Below, one piece after another: positions 50,088-59,300 of a DNA stretch of 64,000 bases. Within the stretch, counting starts at the first letter, position 1; every line of letters starts with the position of its first letter. Source of the stretch: Thermoleophilia bacterium UBA2241 (GTDB lineage: Bacteria > Actinomycetota > Thermoleophilia > UBA2241); contig DDYF01000039.1 of the NCBI GenBank assembly GCA_002347645.1, forward strand, positions 124,204-188,203, written 5' to 3'. The notes below the pieces were generated by a model. The model was not told where the DNA came from. It saw nothing but the letters and a program-made list of their open reading frames with translations, and did no database searches. The position numbers were made by a program, and so were the translations under genes.

Positions 50088-51095
50088 TCAGCCGTCCGGT
50101 GCCACCGGGCGTGCGCCGGTGTGCGCGTCGTCGAGAGCCGCCTCGAGCGCGGCGGCGTCGGCCCGCGACACGCTCGGCGCGACGCCGGCGGCGCGCTCGC
50201 GCGCGACGACGACGCGCGGCAGGCCGCCGAGGTCATCGCGCACGTCGATCTGCTCGTAGCGGCCGACGGCGACGAACTCGGTGATGACTTCGACCGCCTT
50301 GTGCTCGGCAATCTCCACCGCGAGCCAGCCTCCCGGCACCAGCCACGCCGGCGCCTGCGGCACGATCCGCCGGTAGAACTCCATGCCACCGTCTCCGGCG
50401 CGGAGAGCGACGTACGGCTCGAAGCCGCGCACCTCGACGCGCAGGCGCCGCAGCGCCTCCGGGGTCACGTAGGGCGGGTTCGAGACGATGAGGTCGAAGC
50501 GCAGCCCAGGCGGCAGGTCGTCGAAGACGTCGCCGGCAAGCAGCGACATGCGGTCCTCGAGGCCCAGGGCGCGGACGTTGCGCCGGGCGACGTCCAGCGG
50601 GACAGGGTGGACGTCTGTGCCGATGACGCGGACGGCGGGGTTCTCGGCGGCGAGGGCCAGCGCGATGGCGCCCGAGCCGGTGCCGATGTCGAGCACGAGG
50701 GGCTCCGCCACGTCCAGCCCGGCGAGCCTCTCGAGGCACACCTCGACGAGGGTCTCGGTCTCCGGTCGCGGGATGAGCACGTCGTCGTCGACCTCGAGCT
50801 CGATGGTGCGGAAGGCGCGGCGGCCGAGGATGTAGGCCACGGGCTCCTGCTTCTGGCGGCGGCGCACGAAGGCTTCGAAGCGCGCCGCCTCGTCGCGGTC
50901 GAGCGCGCGCTCCGGTGCGGCGAACAGGTCTTCGCGCCGCAGGCCGAGCGCCTCGGCGAGCAGCAACTCGGCGTCGAGGCGCGGGGACTGCGAGTGCGCC
51001 GCCTCGATCTTGGCCGCCCCGGCGCGCAGGGCTTCGGCGACGGTCACCGCGCGCCTGGTGTCGCCCGCCGCGCCCTTAACCCCGTCGCCGGCCAC
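50088..51095 (-). CDS. prmC: Release factor glutamine methyltransferase
   Basis: A 335-residue HemK/PrmC. SAM-binding VLDIGTGSGAIALALA, the catalytic NPPY (IVSNPPYVTPEAL) and FEPYVALRAGDGGMEFYRRIV are clear. GTG 51095 is chosen because it is nine bases after the prfA stop. It methylates the GGQ glutamine of the release factor encoded just before it. The tail after about 300 (PSVSRADAAALEAALDD) is an extension. Confidence 0.93.
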   Translation of the reverse strand: MAGDGVKGAAGDTRRAVTVAEALRAGAAKIEAAHSQSPRLDAELLLAEALGLRREDLFAAPERALDRDEAARFEAFVRRRQKQEPVAYILGRRAFRTIELEVDDDVLIPRPETETLVEVCLERLAGLDVAEPLVLDIGTGSGAIALALAAENPAVRVIGTDVHPVPLDVARRNVRALGLEDRMSLLAGDVFDDLPPGLRFDLIVSNPPYVTPEALRRLRVEVRGFEPYVALRAGDGGMEFYRRIVPQAPAWLVPGGWLAVEIAEHKAVEVITEFVAVGRYEQIDVRDDLGGLPRVVVARERAAGVAPSVSRADAAALEAALDDAHTGARPVAPDG

Positions 51096-51103
51096 GCGCG
51101 GCC

Positions 51104-52183
51104 TCAGCCCGCTCCGGCCGCCGCCAGCTGCTTGCGCCGGTCCTCGGCAGCGAGCGCCTCGACGAACTCGTCGAGCTCGCCTTCCATCACCTCGGCGATG
51201 CGATGCGACGTGACGCCGACGCGGTGGTCGCTCACCCGGTTCTGGGGGAAGTTGTAGGTGCGGATCTTCTGCGAGCGGTCGCCGCTGCCGACCATGCTGC
51301 GGCGCGCGTCGCCGCGCTCCTCGTCCTGCTTCGCCTGCTCCATCTCGTAGAGCCGCGCGCGCAGGATGCGCAGGGCGCGCTCCTTGTTCTGCAGCTGGCT
51401 CTTCTCGTCCTGGCAACTGACGCTCACGCCGGACGGCACGTGCGTGATGCGCACGGCCGAGTCGGTCGTGTTGACGGACTGCCCACCCGGCCCCCGCGCG
51501 CGGAAGATCTCGATGCGGAGGTCGCCCGGCTGGATCGCGACCTCGATCTCTTCCGCCTCGGGCAGCACGGCCACCGTCGCCGTCGACGTATGGATGCGGC
51601 CCGTCGACTCGGTGACGGGCACGCGCTGCACGCGGTGGACGCCGCCCTCGTACTTGAGGGCCGAGTAGGCGCCCCGGCCGCGGACCTCGAGCGTGACCTC
51701 CTTGTAGCCGCCGTCGTCGTTCTCGTTCGCCGAGAGGACCTCGACCTCGAAGCCCTTGGCCTGCGCGTAGCGCGTGTACATCCGCGTGAGCTCGCCGGCG
51801 AAGATACAGGCCTCGTTGCCGCCGGCGCCGGCGCGGATCTCAATGATCACGTCCTTGCCGTCGTTGGGGTCGGCCGTGAGCGCCTGGGCACGGATGTCCT
51901 CGGCGAGCTCGTCGAGCAGCCTGCGGCTGTCGACGAGCTCCTCCTGTGCCAGGTCGCGCAGCTCGTCGTCGGCGCCGTCGGTGACGAGCAACTCCTCGGC
52001 CTCTCGCGCCGCCTTCGCCGCCTCGCGATAGCGGACGACGAGGTCATGCGTGCTCTGGAGCTCGGCATGGCGACGGGCCACGCTCGCGTAGCGGGCCCGG
52101 TCGGCGAGCACCGCGGAGTCGGCGAGCTGGCCGGTGAGCTCCCCATAGGTGCGTTCGATCTCGTCGATGAGCTTGTCGATCAT
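51104..52183 (-). CDS. prfA: Peptide chain release factor 1
   Basis: A 359-residue RF1. The GGQ motif lies in ARGPGGQSVNTTDSAVRITH, and the codon-recognition region (HRVQRVPVTESTGRIHTSTATVAVLPE, in parts) is RF1-like. Ends translation at UAA and UAG. ATG 52183. With prmC it forms the usual pair. Confidence 0.96.
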   Translation of the reverse strand: MIDKLIDEIERTYGELTGQLADSAVLADRARYASVARRHAELQSTHDLVVRYREAAKAAREAEELLVTDGADDELRDLAQEELVDSRRLLDELAEDIRAQALTADPNDGKDVIIEIRAGAGGNEACIFAGELTRMYTRYAQAKGFEVEVLSANENDDGGYKEVTLEVRGRGAYSALKYEGGVHRVQRVPVTESTGRIHTSTATVAVLPEAEEIEVAIQPGDLRIEIFRARGPGGQSVNTTDSAVRITHVPSGVSVSCQDEKSQLQNKERALRILRARLYEMEQAKQDEERGDARRSMVGSGDRSQKIRTYNFPQNRVSDHRVGVTSHRIAEVMEGELDEFVEALAAEDRRKQLAAAGAG

Positions 52184-52303
52184 GGCAGCGGCTTCGCTGT
52201 GGACGTGTGGCGCCGGGGACCGCGCAGGACGCGGACGGCGTCGTGGGAGACGCCTTGGATTATAGCGCGACGCATCCCGCGTCCTGCGCCTTTGCCGGCG
52301 ACC

Positions 52304-52843
52304 CTAGAACTCGAAGCTCGCCGCGTCGTCCGGCAGGACCGGCGGCTGCTGCAGCGCGACGAGCCGCCAGCGCACGTGCGAGACGGAGTCGTAGGCGACC
52401 ACGAGCCACGACTCGGGGGCGTCGGGCGGCGGCGGACCTCCGGGCGGCGCGCTGTCGAAGCGGCCGCGCATGACGACGAGGTCGACGGCGCGGCCGGGGT
52501 CCTCGACCGGCGACGCAGACGGCGCCGCGGGCGGCGCCGGGCTCTCCGTATCGGTCGTCCCGGGCGCGCCCTCCATCGTCGTCGCGGTGGGCGACGGCGA
52601 CGGCTCCACCGCCGCCGAGGACATGATCCGCGCCGCCTCGGCGCGCGTCGTCTGCAACCACTCGGCCTCGATCGGTTCCGGGTCGCCGTGCCAGCTCGCC
52701 AGCCTCGCGGCACCGCGCAGCACCCACGCCGGCGGCTCCTCGTCGAGGATGCGCGGCGGCAGCACGACGACGAGCAGGATGAGGAGGAGCGTGAGGACGA
52801 GGACGAACCAGGGCAGCGGGCCCCAGCGCGGCGTCGGCTTCAC
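52304..52843 (-). CDS. Single-pass membrane protein, Pro/Ser-rich
   Basis: A 179-residue protein: one membrane helix (LPWFVLVLTLLLILLVVVLP, about 10-29), then a linker rich in Pro, Ser and Thr, and a closing strand region (ESWLVVAYDSVSHVRWRLVALQQP). GTG 52843 overlaps the DUF1385 stop by four bases. No family known. Confidence 0.7.
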   Translation of the reverse strand: MKPTPRWGPLPWFVLVLTLLLILLVVVLPPRILDEEPPAWVLRGAARLASWHGDPEPIEAEWLQTTRAEAARIMSSAAVEPSPSPTATTMEGAPGTTDTESPAPPAAPSASPVEDPGRAVDLVVMRGRFDSAPPGGPPPPDAPESWLVVAYDSVSHVRWRLVALQQPPVLPDDAASFEF

Positions 52844-53814
52844 GCCATGACCTCGACGCCCTCCACCGGCGGCCTGTCCTGGGGCTCGAGGTCGACGATC
52901 CTCTCGAGCGCGGCGATGGCCACCTCGATCTGGGCGCGGTCCGGCTGACGCGTCGTCAGCCATTGCATGGCCAGGCCGGGCCACATGATGGCGCGCACGA
53001 AAGCGCTGCTCTCGTGCCGTCCGGCCCATTTGATGATCTCGTACGAGATGCCGGCGATGAGCGGGATGAGGACGATGCGCGAGAGCACGAGCCAGTACCA
53101 CGCCGGGCGCCCCACCGCGGCGAAGACGAAGATCGACACGACGAGGACGACCAGCAGGAACGAGGTGCCGCAGCGCAGGTGAAGGGTGCGGTACTTCCCG
53201 ACGGCGTCCGGCGTGAGCGGTTCGCCGTGCTCGAGCGCGTGGATGCTCATGTGCTCGGCGCCGTGATACTCAAAGACGCGGCGCAGGTCGGGGAGCTGGG
53301 TGACGACCACGATGTAGACGACGAATATGGCGACGCGCACCACGCCCTCGACGAGCCAGAAGAGGAAGCCTTCGCCCAGCCAGCGGTCGAGCAGGCCCGT
53401 CAGGAAGAGCGGCGCGAGGAAGAACAGCGCGATAGCGAAGCCCAAGGCGACGACCAGCGTGACGGCGATCTCCTTCTTGCTGAGCTCTTCCTCCTCCTCT
53501 CCGAGCGACTCGTTCGCCGACATCGTCAACGCGCGAACACCGATGGCGAGCGACTCCACGAGCGCGACGACGCCGCGCACGACCGGGACCTTCAGGTACG
53601 GGTAGCGGACCATCCACGAGACGAGAGGGAAGTCGCGCACGCCGATGCTCTCGTCCGGCTTGCGCACGGCGAGCGACCAGTGGTCGACACCGCGCATCAT
53701 GACACCCTCGATGACCGCCTGCCCGCCGACCTGGGCCTTGCGCGCCAGGAGCGCCGGAAGGACGAGCGCGCCGCGCACGGCGGTCGTCCTGTCAGACGAG
53801 GTCGGTCGCGCCAA
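52840..53814 (-). CDS. DUF1385 family membrane protein
   Basis: A 324-residue multi-pass protein of the DUF1385 family: GGQAVIEGVMMRG near residue 30, VPVVRGVVALVESLAIGVRAL, FEYHGAEHMSIHALEHG and four or more membrane helices (LVVALGFAIALFFLAPLFL and others). Common in actinobacteria and firmicutes beside prfA/rho; its job is not known. Confidence 0.9.
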   Translation of the reverse strand: MARPTSSDRTTAVRGALVLPALLARKAQVGGQAVIEGVMMRGVDHWSLAVRKPDESIGVRDFPLVSWMVRYPYLKVPVVRGVVALVESLAIGVRALTMSANESLGEEEEELSKKEIAVTLVVALGFAIALFFLAPLFLTGLLDRWLGEGFLFWLVEGVVRVAIFVVYIVVVTQLPDLRRVFEYHGAEHMSIHALEHGEPLTPDAVGKYRTLHLRCGTSFLLVVLVVSIFVFAAVGRPAWYWLVLSRIVLIPLIAGISYEIIKWAGRHESSAFVRAIMWPGLAMQWLTTRQPDRAQIEVAIAALERIVDLEPQDRPPVEGVEVMA

Positions 53815-53822
53815 CCCGTCTC

Positions 53823-54557
53823 CTACCGGCCCGCGCCGGGCCCGTCGACGTCCTCGGGCCTATACGGCTTTCCGCACGTCATCTTGCCCTCCGGGCAGTC
53901 GCCGTACAGGCAGCCCGGGCCGGTGCCCTCGAACAGGCCTGGGGCGGTCTCCCTGAGCATCGCCCGCATCCGCCAGGCGAGGGCGCGGATCTCCCACTGC
54001 GCCCGGTTGCAGCAGCGCACACGGAGGAAGTGGCGGAGCTCGCGGGCGTTCATCGTCACCACGATCTTGGTCTCGGCGGCGTTGGGGAGCACGAAGCGGG
54101 CGTCCTCCTGCACGCTCTCCCTCGAGCGGCCTTCGGCCATGCCGAGGTCGACCAGCGCGTCGTAGGCCGCCCTCGCGTGCTCCATCGCCGCCAGGAAGAC
54201 CCTCTCGGCCTCAGCGTTCGCGGCGATGCTCGGCGGCACCACGAAGCTATCAGCCGCCCCAAAGTTGACGTAGCGCTGCGACTGCTGGTTGTAGCTCGCC
54301 ACGCGGTGCCGCACGAGCTGGTGCGTACAGGCACGCGAGACGCCGTCGACGGCGAACGTGAACGACGCGTGCTCGAGGGCCGAGTGGTGGCCGGAGCGGA
54401 CGAGGATGCGCACGAGCTTGGCGACGCCCTCGTCCGTCATCTCCTGCTTGAGCTCGGCCGCCGAGACCGGCGCGTAGCAGAGCCGGCCGGCGATCGCCAC
54501 CGCCCGGTCGGGGTCGGGCGTGTGCTGGAGCAGCGTGACCTCGAGCTGCGCGCTCAT
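53823..54557 (-). CDS. thyX: Flavin-dependent thymidylate synthase
   Basis: A 244-residue ThyX with the signature RHRVASYNQQSQRYV, HSALEHASFTFAVDGVSRACTHQLVRHR (in parts) and NARELRHFLRVRCCNRAQWEIR. It methylates dUMP to dTMP with methylene-tetrahydrofolate and FAD. The C-terminus has extra cysteines (CLYGDCPEGKMTCGK) that may bind metal. ATG 54557. Confidence 0.95.
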   Translation of the reverse strand: MSAQLEVTLLQHTPDPDRAVAIAGRLCYAPVSAAELKQEMTDEGVAKLVRILVRSGHHSALEHASFTFAVDGVSRACTHQLVRHRVASYNQQSQRYVNFGAADSFVVPPSIAANAEAERVFLAAMEHARAAYDALVDLGMAEGRSRESVQEDARFVLPNAAETKIVVTMNARELRHFLRVRCCNRAQWEIRALAWRMRAMLRETAPGLFEGTGPGCLYGDCPEGKMTCGKPYRPEDVDGPGAGR

Positions 54558-54570
54558 CGGACCGCGCCGC

Positions 54571-54789
54571 TCAGCTCTTGGCCGATCCCGCCTTCTTGTC
54601 GTAGCGGCGCTTGAAGCGCTCGACGCGGCCGCCCGAGTCGACGAGCTTCTGCTTGCCCGTGTAGAACGGGTGGCACTGCGAGCAGAGCTCGACGTGCAAC
54701 TCCGGCTTGGTGCTGCGCGTCGTGAACGTGTTGCCGCAGGAGCAGCGCACCGTCGCCTCGACATACTGCGGGTGGATGTCCTTCTTCAT
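54571..54789 (-). CDS. rpmE: 50S ribosomal protein L31
   Basis: A 72-residue L31 of the zinc-binding (C+) type: KKDIHPQYVEATVRCSCGNTFTTRST, HVELCSQCHPFYTGKQKLVDSGGRVERFKRRY (in parts), with cysteines at RCSC and CSQC. ATG 54789 with GAAGGGATC upstream. Its usual partner rho is next on the same strand. Confidence 0.97.
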   Translation of the reverse strand: MKKDIHPQYVEATVRCSCGNTFTTRSTKPELHVELCSQCHPFYTGKQKLVDSGGRVERFKRRYDKKAGSAKS

Positions 54790-54932
54790 CGCGGGAGATC
54801 CCTTCTGAGAGACCGGATGGGCTCGTGGCGGCGCGAGCGACGGGCTCGCGGTCCGGACGCGTATGGTAGCACGAAGCGCCGTGTCGCCCGAAACTGCGGC
54901 GGCCGCGTCGCGCTCGAGCGCCTGCGGACTCC

Positions 54933-56462
54933 CTACCGTGAGTTCTTCTGCAACGCGTTGAGGAACTCGGCGTTGCTCTTGGTCTCGCGGATCTTCTTGA
55001 TGAGGAGCTCGATGGCGGCCGCCGGCTCGAGCGAGTGCAGCACGCCGCGGAGCTTCCAGACGGCGGCCGCCTCGGCGGCGTCCATGAGCAGCTCCTCCTT
55101 GCGCGTCCCCGTCATCTCGATGTCGATGGCCGGGAAGATGCGCTTGTCGGCCAGCTTGCGGTCGAGGCGGATCTCCATGTTGCCGGTACCCTTGAACTCC
55201 TCGAAGATCACCTCGTCCATGCGCGACCCGGTGTCGACCAGGGCGGTGGCGAGGATGGTCAGCGAGCCGCCCTGCTCGATGTTGCGCGCCGCGCCGAAGA
55301 ACTTCTTCGGCGGGTAGAGCGCGGTCGAGTCGACGCCGCCCGAGAGGATGCGCCCCGAGGCCGGCGTGTTCAGGTTGAAGGCGCGCGCCATGCGGGTAAT
55401 CGAGTCGAGGAGCACGACGACGTCGCGGCCCGTCTCGACGAGGCGCTTGACGCGGTCGAGCAACAGCTCGGTGACCTGGACGTGGTTCTCGCTGGGCTGG
55501 TCGAAGGTGCTGGCGACGACGGTGCCGATGACCGAGCGCTGCATGTCGGTGACCTCTTCGGGGCGCTCGTCGACGAGCAGCACGAAGAGGTCCACGTCGG
55601 GGTTGTTGGTGGCGATGGAGTTGGCGAGCTTCTTGAGGATCGTCGTCTTGCCCGCCTTGGGCGGCGAGACGATGAGGCCGCGCTGGCCCTTGCCGATGGG
55701 GCAGAGCAGGTCCATGATGCGCGCCGCCGTGTCGTGTTCGGGGGTCTCGAGGCGCAGGCGCTCTTCGGGGAAGAGCGGGGTGAGCTGCTCGAAGACGGGC
55801 CTGCGCCGCGCCGTCTCGGGATCCATGCCGTTGACCGTGTCGATCTTGAGCAGGGCGTTGTACTTCTCGTTGTCCTTGGGCTCGCGGACCTGGCCGACGA
55901 CCTCGTCGCCGCGACGCAGGCTGAAGCGGCGGATCTGCGAGAGCGAGACGTAGACGTCGTTGTCGCCCTGCGTGTACCCGTTGGTGCGCAGGAAGCCGAA
56001 GCCGTCGGGCAGCACGTCGAGGAGGCCGCGGCACTCGACCGGCGGTCCCTCGGGGCGCGGCGGCCGGTCTTGGCGCTCTCCCCGGTCGCCGCCCTTGCGC
56101 CCGCGGCGGTCGCGCCGGTCGCGCTGGCGGCCCCCCTGCTGCTGGTCGGGCCGCGGTGGCCGCTGCGTCTGCGTGTCGGGGGTGGCGGTGGCCGCATCGG
56201 CGGGAGTGACCCCGGCGGCATCGGTCGCGACGGATGCGGCCGCGCCGGCACCTGGAGCCTCGCCCGCGACGACCGTCCCGGTCGCGACGGGCGCGGCCGG
56301 TGCGGCCGCGGCTGCGGGCTGCGCCTCCGGAGACGGCGCGTCGGCCGCGGGGGCCGGCGCCTCGGCTGCGGCAGCCGGCGCCTCGGTCGTCGCCGTCGAC
56401 GTGCCTGCCCGCGCGGGCTCGGTCGTCGCTGTCGCCTGATCTGTCATTTCATCAGCGCTCAT
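54933..56462 (-). CDS. rho: Transcription termination factor Rho
   Basis: A 509-residue Rho. The first 100 residues are mostly Ala, Pro and Thr; then comes an Arg/Gly/Asp stretch (QGGRQRDRRDRRGRKGGDRGERQDR in parts). The RNA-binding cold-shock domain follows (LLDVLPDGFGFLRTNGY), then the ATPase with Walker A SPPKAGKTTILKK, the Q-loop and R-loop (GRILSGGVD, ATALVDTGSRMDEVIFEEFKGTGN in parts). Only the N-terminal extension is unusual, as in other actinobacteria. ATG 56462. Confidence 0.95.
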   Translation of the reverse strand: MSADEMTDQATATTEPARAGTSTATTEAPAAAAEAPAPAADAPSPEAQPAAAAAPAAPVATGTVVAGEAPGAGAAASVATDAAGVTPADAATATPDTQTQRPPRPDQQQGGRQRDRRDRRGRKGGDRGERQDRPPRPEGPPVECRGLLDVLPDGFGFLRTNGYTQGDNDVYVSLSQIRRFSLRRGDEVVGQVREPKDNEKYNALLKIDTVNGMDPETARRRPVFEQLTPLFPEERLRLETPEHDTAARIMDLLCPIGKGQRGLIVSPPKAGKTTILKKLANSIATNNPDVDLFVLLVDERPEEVTDMQRSVIGTVVASTFDQPSENHVQVTELLLDRVKRLVETGRDVVVLLDSITRMARAFNLNTPASGRILSGGVDSTALYPPKKFFGAARNIEQGGSLTILATALVDTGSRMDEVIFEEFKGTGNMEIRLDRKLADKRIFPAIDIEMTGTRKEELLMDAAEAAAVWKLRGVLHSLEPAAAIELLIKKIRETKSNAEFLNALQKNSR

Positions 56463-56913
56463 GGGGATTGGGATCCAACGGCCTCCACTGCGGGTTCACG
56501 CCTTCGGCGTCGCCGGGCGCCTTGCTCGAGAGTTGTCTGAATGCGGCTCCCCGGGCGCCGGCCGACACGGCCGAGCGCCTGCGGACACGTGCGCCAGCTG
56601 GCGTGGATCTTCAGAGCGGAACGCACGACGCCGTCGCGCGTGCACGTGGTGATGGAGCTCGTGCGAGCTCCGCACATGAGTATTACACACCGCAAGGCAA
56701 ATTCCCACTTGTCGAGCCTGATGTCGTTCACGGCGTCGGGTGGACAGGGTGGCGGGCGGACGACCGGAGGGCAGACCCCGCCGGGACGGGGCGTCGCAGG
56801 TCGCTCCCTCTATCGGCGCGCGGCGGCGGGACTTGAGCGCGCCCGGCGGCGGTGCACGAGGCCGACGGGACGTGAGCGCGCCTGACGGCCGGCGCCCGGG
56901 CAGCGCCGCTCCC
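56463..56913. other. Long leader region upstream of rho
   Basis: About 450 bp with no convincing gene. Several GC-rich inverted repeats are present, for example CGCCAGCTGGCG near 56592, and one AT-rich stretch (56679-56710, GAGTATTACACACC) that on the minus strand may hold a -10 (TAATAC). A long leader fits autoregulation of rho, but I see no defined motif. Confidence 0.4.
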
Positions 56914-57843
56914 TCACCCGGTCGCGTCCGCCTCGTCGAGGTGCATGTGGCGACCGACCGCGTCGAGCGTCGTGCGCATGACGTCCTTGACGGCGTCGTC
57001 GAGGCGCACGTTGTCGACCACGGGCACGCCGGCGGCCGCGGCCTGGGTGAGGATGTACTTCTGGATGCGCCTGATGTGCGGCAAGCCTTCGATGTAACGG
57101 CGCAGCGGACGGATGCCGCCCGTCTCCCAGTCGCGTACCGCGAAGTGCTGCCGGTGCAGGTCCTTGTCGCGGACGGCCAGGACGAACTCGAGGACCAGGG
57201 CGTCCTTCCAGCGGCTGCGGTCCAGGAACCCCGGCACGAGGTGCACGCCTTCGACGATGAGGTTCTGCGCCTCGGCGATGGCGCGCTCGATCAACGACGA
57301 GATGCCGACGGCGACGGCCTTGGTCTGCTCCGTGAACCCGGCGCGGCTCAGGTCGGTCTCGCGCGGGAGCGGGAAGCGGATGGCCTCGCCCGCCTCGAAC
57401 GACGAGTAGTGGATGGCCGGCATGAGGTCGATGGCGAAGAAGGCCCGCATGACCTCGCGTATCATGTCGGTCGAGGCGACGCGCGTGATGCCGAGGCGGT
57501 GCGCCACCTCCGTGGCGAGGGTGCTCTTGCCGACGCCCGTCGCGCCGCCGATCAGGATGACGAGGGGCACCTCCATACGGCGCAGCGACTGCCGCTGGCG
57601 AAAGCGGGCGATCACTTCGTCTCCCTCTTCGGCGCCGAGTGTCTCGTGCGCGATCGCCCGCAGGCGCCCCAGTGTGAGCGTCTTGTCGGTCGCCGCCTCG
57701 AGCTCCCGCGCGATCGCGGCGGCCATGCCGTGCGCGAGCATGGGGGAAAGGCCGGTGGCCGTCAGGGTCTGCGCCATGAGGCCCTTCGAGTAGGGGGCGT
57801 CGCCGACGCCGTCGATGATGACGGGTTCGCGGTCGTCAGGCAT
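56914..57843 (-). CDS. 2-phosphoglycerate kinase
   Basis: A 309-residue P-loop kinase. An N-terminal ATP-cone-like segment (PYSKGLMAQTLTATGLSPMLAHGMAAAIARELE in parts) leads to Walker A GGATGVGKST (99-108) and a kinase fold with STDMIREVMRAFF and EGVHLVPGFL. This matches the archaeal 2-phosphoglycerate kinase that makes 2,3-diphosphoglycerate. It overlaps the cDPG synthetase gene by eight bases, so both steps of the pathway are coupled. Confidence 0.85.
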   Translation of the reverse strand: MPDDREPVIIDGVGDAPYSKGLMAQTLTATGLSPMLAHGMAAAIARELEAATDKTLTLGRLRAIAHETLGAEEGDEVIARFRQRQSLRRMEVPLVILIGGATGVGKSTLATEVAHRLGITRVASTDMIREVMRAFFAIDLMPAIHYSSFEAGEAIRFPLPRETDLSRAGFTEQTKAVAVGISSLIERAIAEAQNLIVEGVHLVPGFLDRSRWKDALVLEFVLAVRDKDLHRQHFAVRDWETGGIRPLRRYIEGLPHIRRIQKYILTQAAAAGVPVVDNVRLDDAVKDVMRTTLDAVGRHMHLDEADATG

Positions 57844-59281
57844 CGCGGCGCTCCTTGTAGCGGGCGCGGGCGGTCTCGCCGAGACGCAGGAGGAGGTCGT
57901 CGAGGCCGGCGGCGGCTGCCGTGACGCCGCCGGTGGCGCCCGCCCGCCCCGCGTCGACGGCCCGCGGCTCGTTGTCGCAGAACACGAGCTCGCGGCCCGC
58001 CGCGACGGCGGCCTCCGCGACGACGTCGATGGCGGCCGCCTTGATCTCGGTGAGGAAGACCTCCGCCTCCTTGGCGGCGCGGCCGACGGCATCGGCGAGC
58101 GCGGAGCGGTCGGCGAGGTCGGACGAGGCGAGCACGACGTCCGCGCCGTGCTCGTCGCGTAGGGCCGCCGTGAGCACCGGCACCGCCTCGACTGGCGCGG
58201 TGCTGAAGTACGCCACGCGCCGGCCGGCGACCGACCGGGCCGGCCGCGGCCGGAACACCGTCGGCACGACCTCAAGGCCCGGTTTCACGGCCCGGACGCC
58301 GGCCGTCAGGGCGCTGACCTCGGCGGGCGAGGCGAAGGGGAGCTCGCACATCGTGAGGACCACCAGGTCGGACATGAGCAGTCGGTATGTCCCCAGGTAG
58401 CCCGTGACGTACTCCGGTGGCTGGGCCGCCCCGGCGACGCACAGGGTCGCGTCGGCGGCCACCGGCGGCGCCACGGCGCCGCTGCCCTCGAACACGGCCA
58501 GTGCCGCGCCCGACCCCTCGACGAGCGGGAGCGCCGCCGGCACGTTGGTGTCGAAGGCGGCGCCGGCCATGCCGCCGCCACACCGGCGGCAGCCGATGGT
58601 GGGCACGCGGGCGAAGACCGCGTCCTCGAAGCAGTCGGACGCCGCGTGGCGCCCGGCGCGCGACGCGGCCAGGAGCTCCTCGGCGTTCAGGACGTCCCGC
58701 CCCGGCACGACCTCGGGCTCGGGCGGGCCGCCCCGGCCCATGGCCACGACCACGACACCGCCCTCGTCGCCGTAGCGCGCGTCGAGGAGCCGCGTCAGGT
58801 GGCCGGCGACGGCCGTCTTGCCCACGCGCTTGCCGGTCCCGATGACGTTGAGCGACGGGAGCGCGTGGAGCGGCAGTCGCGGCGGCGGGTCGAAGGAGAA
58901 GTCCGCGCCGCGGTATGCCGCTCCGGCCGCCAGCGCGGCGCTCACCGCCAGCAGGCGCTCGCGGTAGCCCAGCACGGGCTCGTCCGACAGGTCGACGACG
59001 ACCTCGGCGCCGGCGGCGCGAACCGCGCCGGCGACCGCGCCGGCTACGGCAGCCGGGTCGCCGCCGCGCAGGTCGACGAGGGTCAGCGCCGGCAGGCCGA
59101 ACTCGGCCGCGAGCTGGCCCGCGCCGGCGTCGCCGGCGCGCAGCTTCTCGCGGCCGCCGGCGAACAGCCCTCCCACGACGTCGTGGTGCTCGCGCAGCCG
59201 GTCGAGGGCGGCACGCACCACCGGCGGGTAGTGCTCGCCGTCGATGACGACGAGGGTACGGAGTCGGGGTGCGACGCTCAT
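57836..59281 (-). CDS. cpgS: Cyclic 2,3-diphosphoglycerate synthetase
   Basis: A 481-residue protein of the cyclic 2,3-diphosphoglycerate synthetase family: opening LRTLVVIDGEHYPPVVRAAL, a P-loop NVIGTGKRVGKTAV (about 145-158), MGRGGPPEPEV and the close FLTEIKAAAIDVVAEAAVAAGRELVFCDNEPRAVD (in parts). It closes 2,3-diphosphoglycerate into the cyclic anhydride with ATP. The enzyme is known from Methanothermus; it is rare in bacteria. Follows the phosphoesterase gene by 19 bp. Confidence 0.85.
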   Translation of the reverse strand: MSVAPRLRTLVVIDGEHYPPVVRAALDRLREHHDVVGGLFAGGREKLRAGDAGAGQLAAEFGLPALTLVDLRGGDPAAVAGAVAGAVRAAGAEVVVDLSDEPVLGYRERLLAVSAALAAGAAYRGADFSFDPPPRLPLHALPSLNVIGTGKRVGKTAVAGHLTRLLDARYGDEGGVVVVAMGRGGPPEPEVVPGRDVLNAEELLAASRAGRHAASDCFEDAVFARVPTIGCRRCGGGMAGAAFDTNVPAALPLVEGSGAALAVFEGSGAVAPPVAADATLCVAGAAQPPEYVTGYLGTYRLLMSDLVVLTMCELPFASPAEVSALTAGVRAVKPGLEVVPTVFRPRPARSVAGRRVAYFSTAPVEAVPVLTAALRDEHGADVVLASSDLADRSALADAVGRAAKEAEVFLTEIKAAAIDVVAEAAVAAGRELVFCDNEPRAVDAGRAGATGGVTAAAAGLDDLLLRLGETARARYKERRDA

Positions 59282-59300
59282 GCCGAGGCTCCCGCGGCGC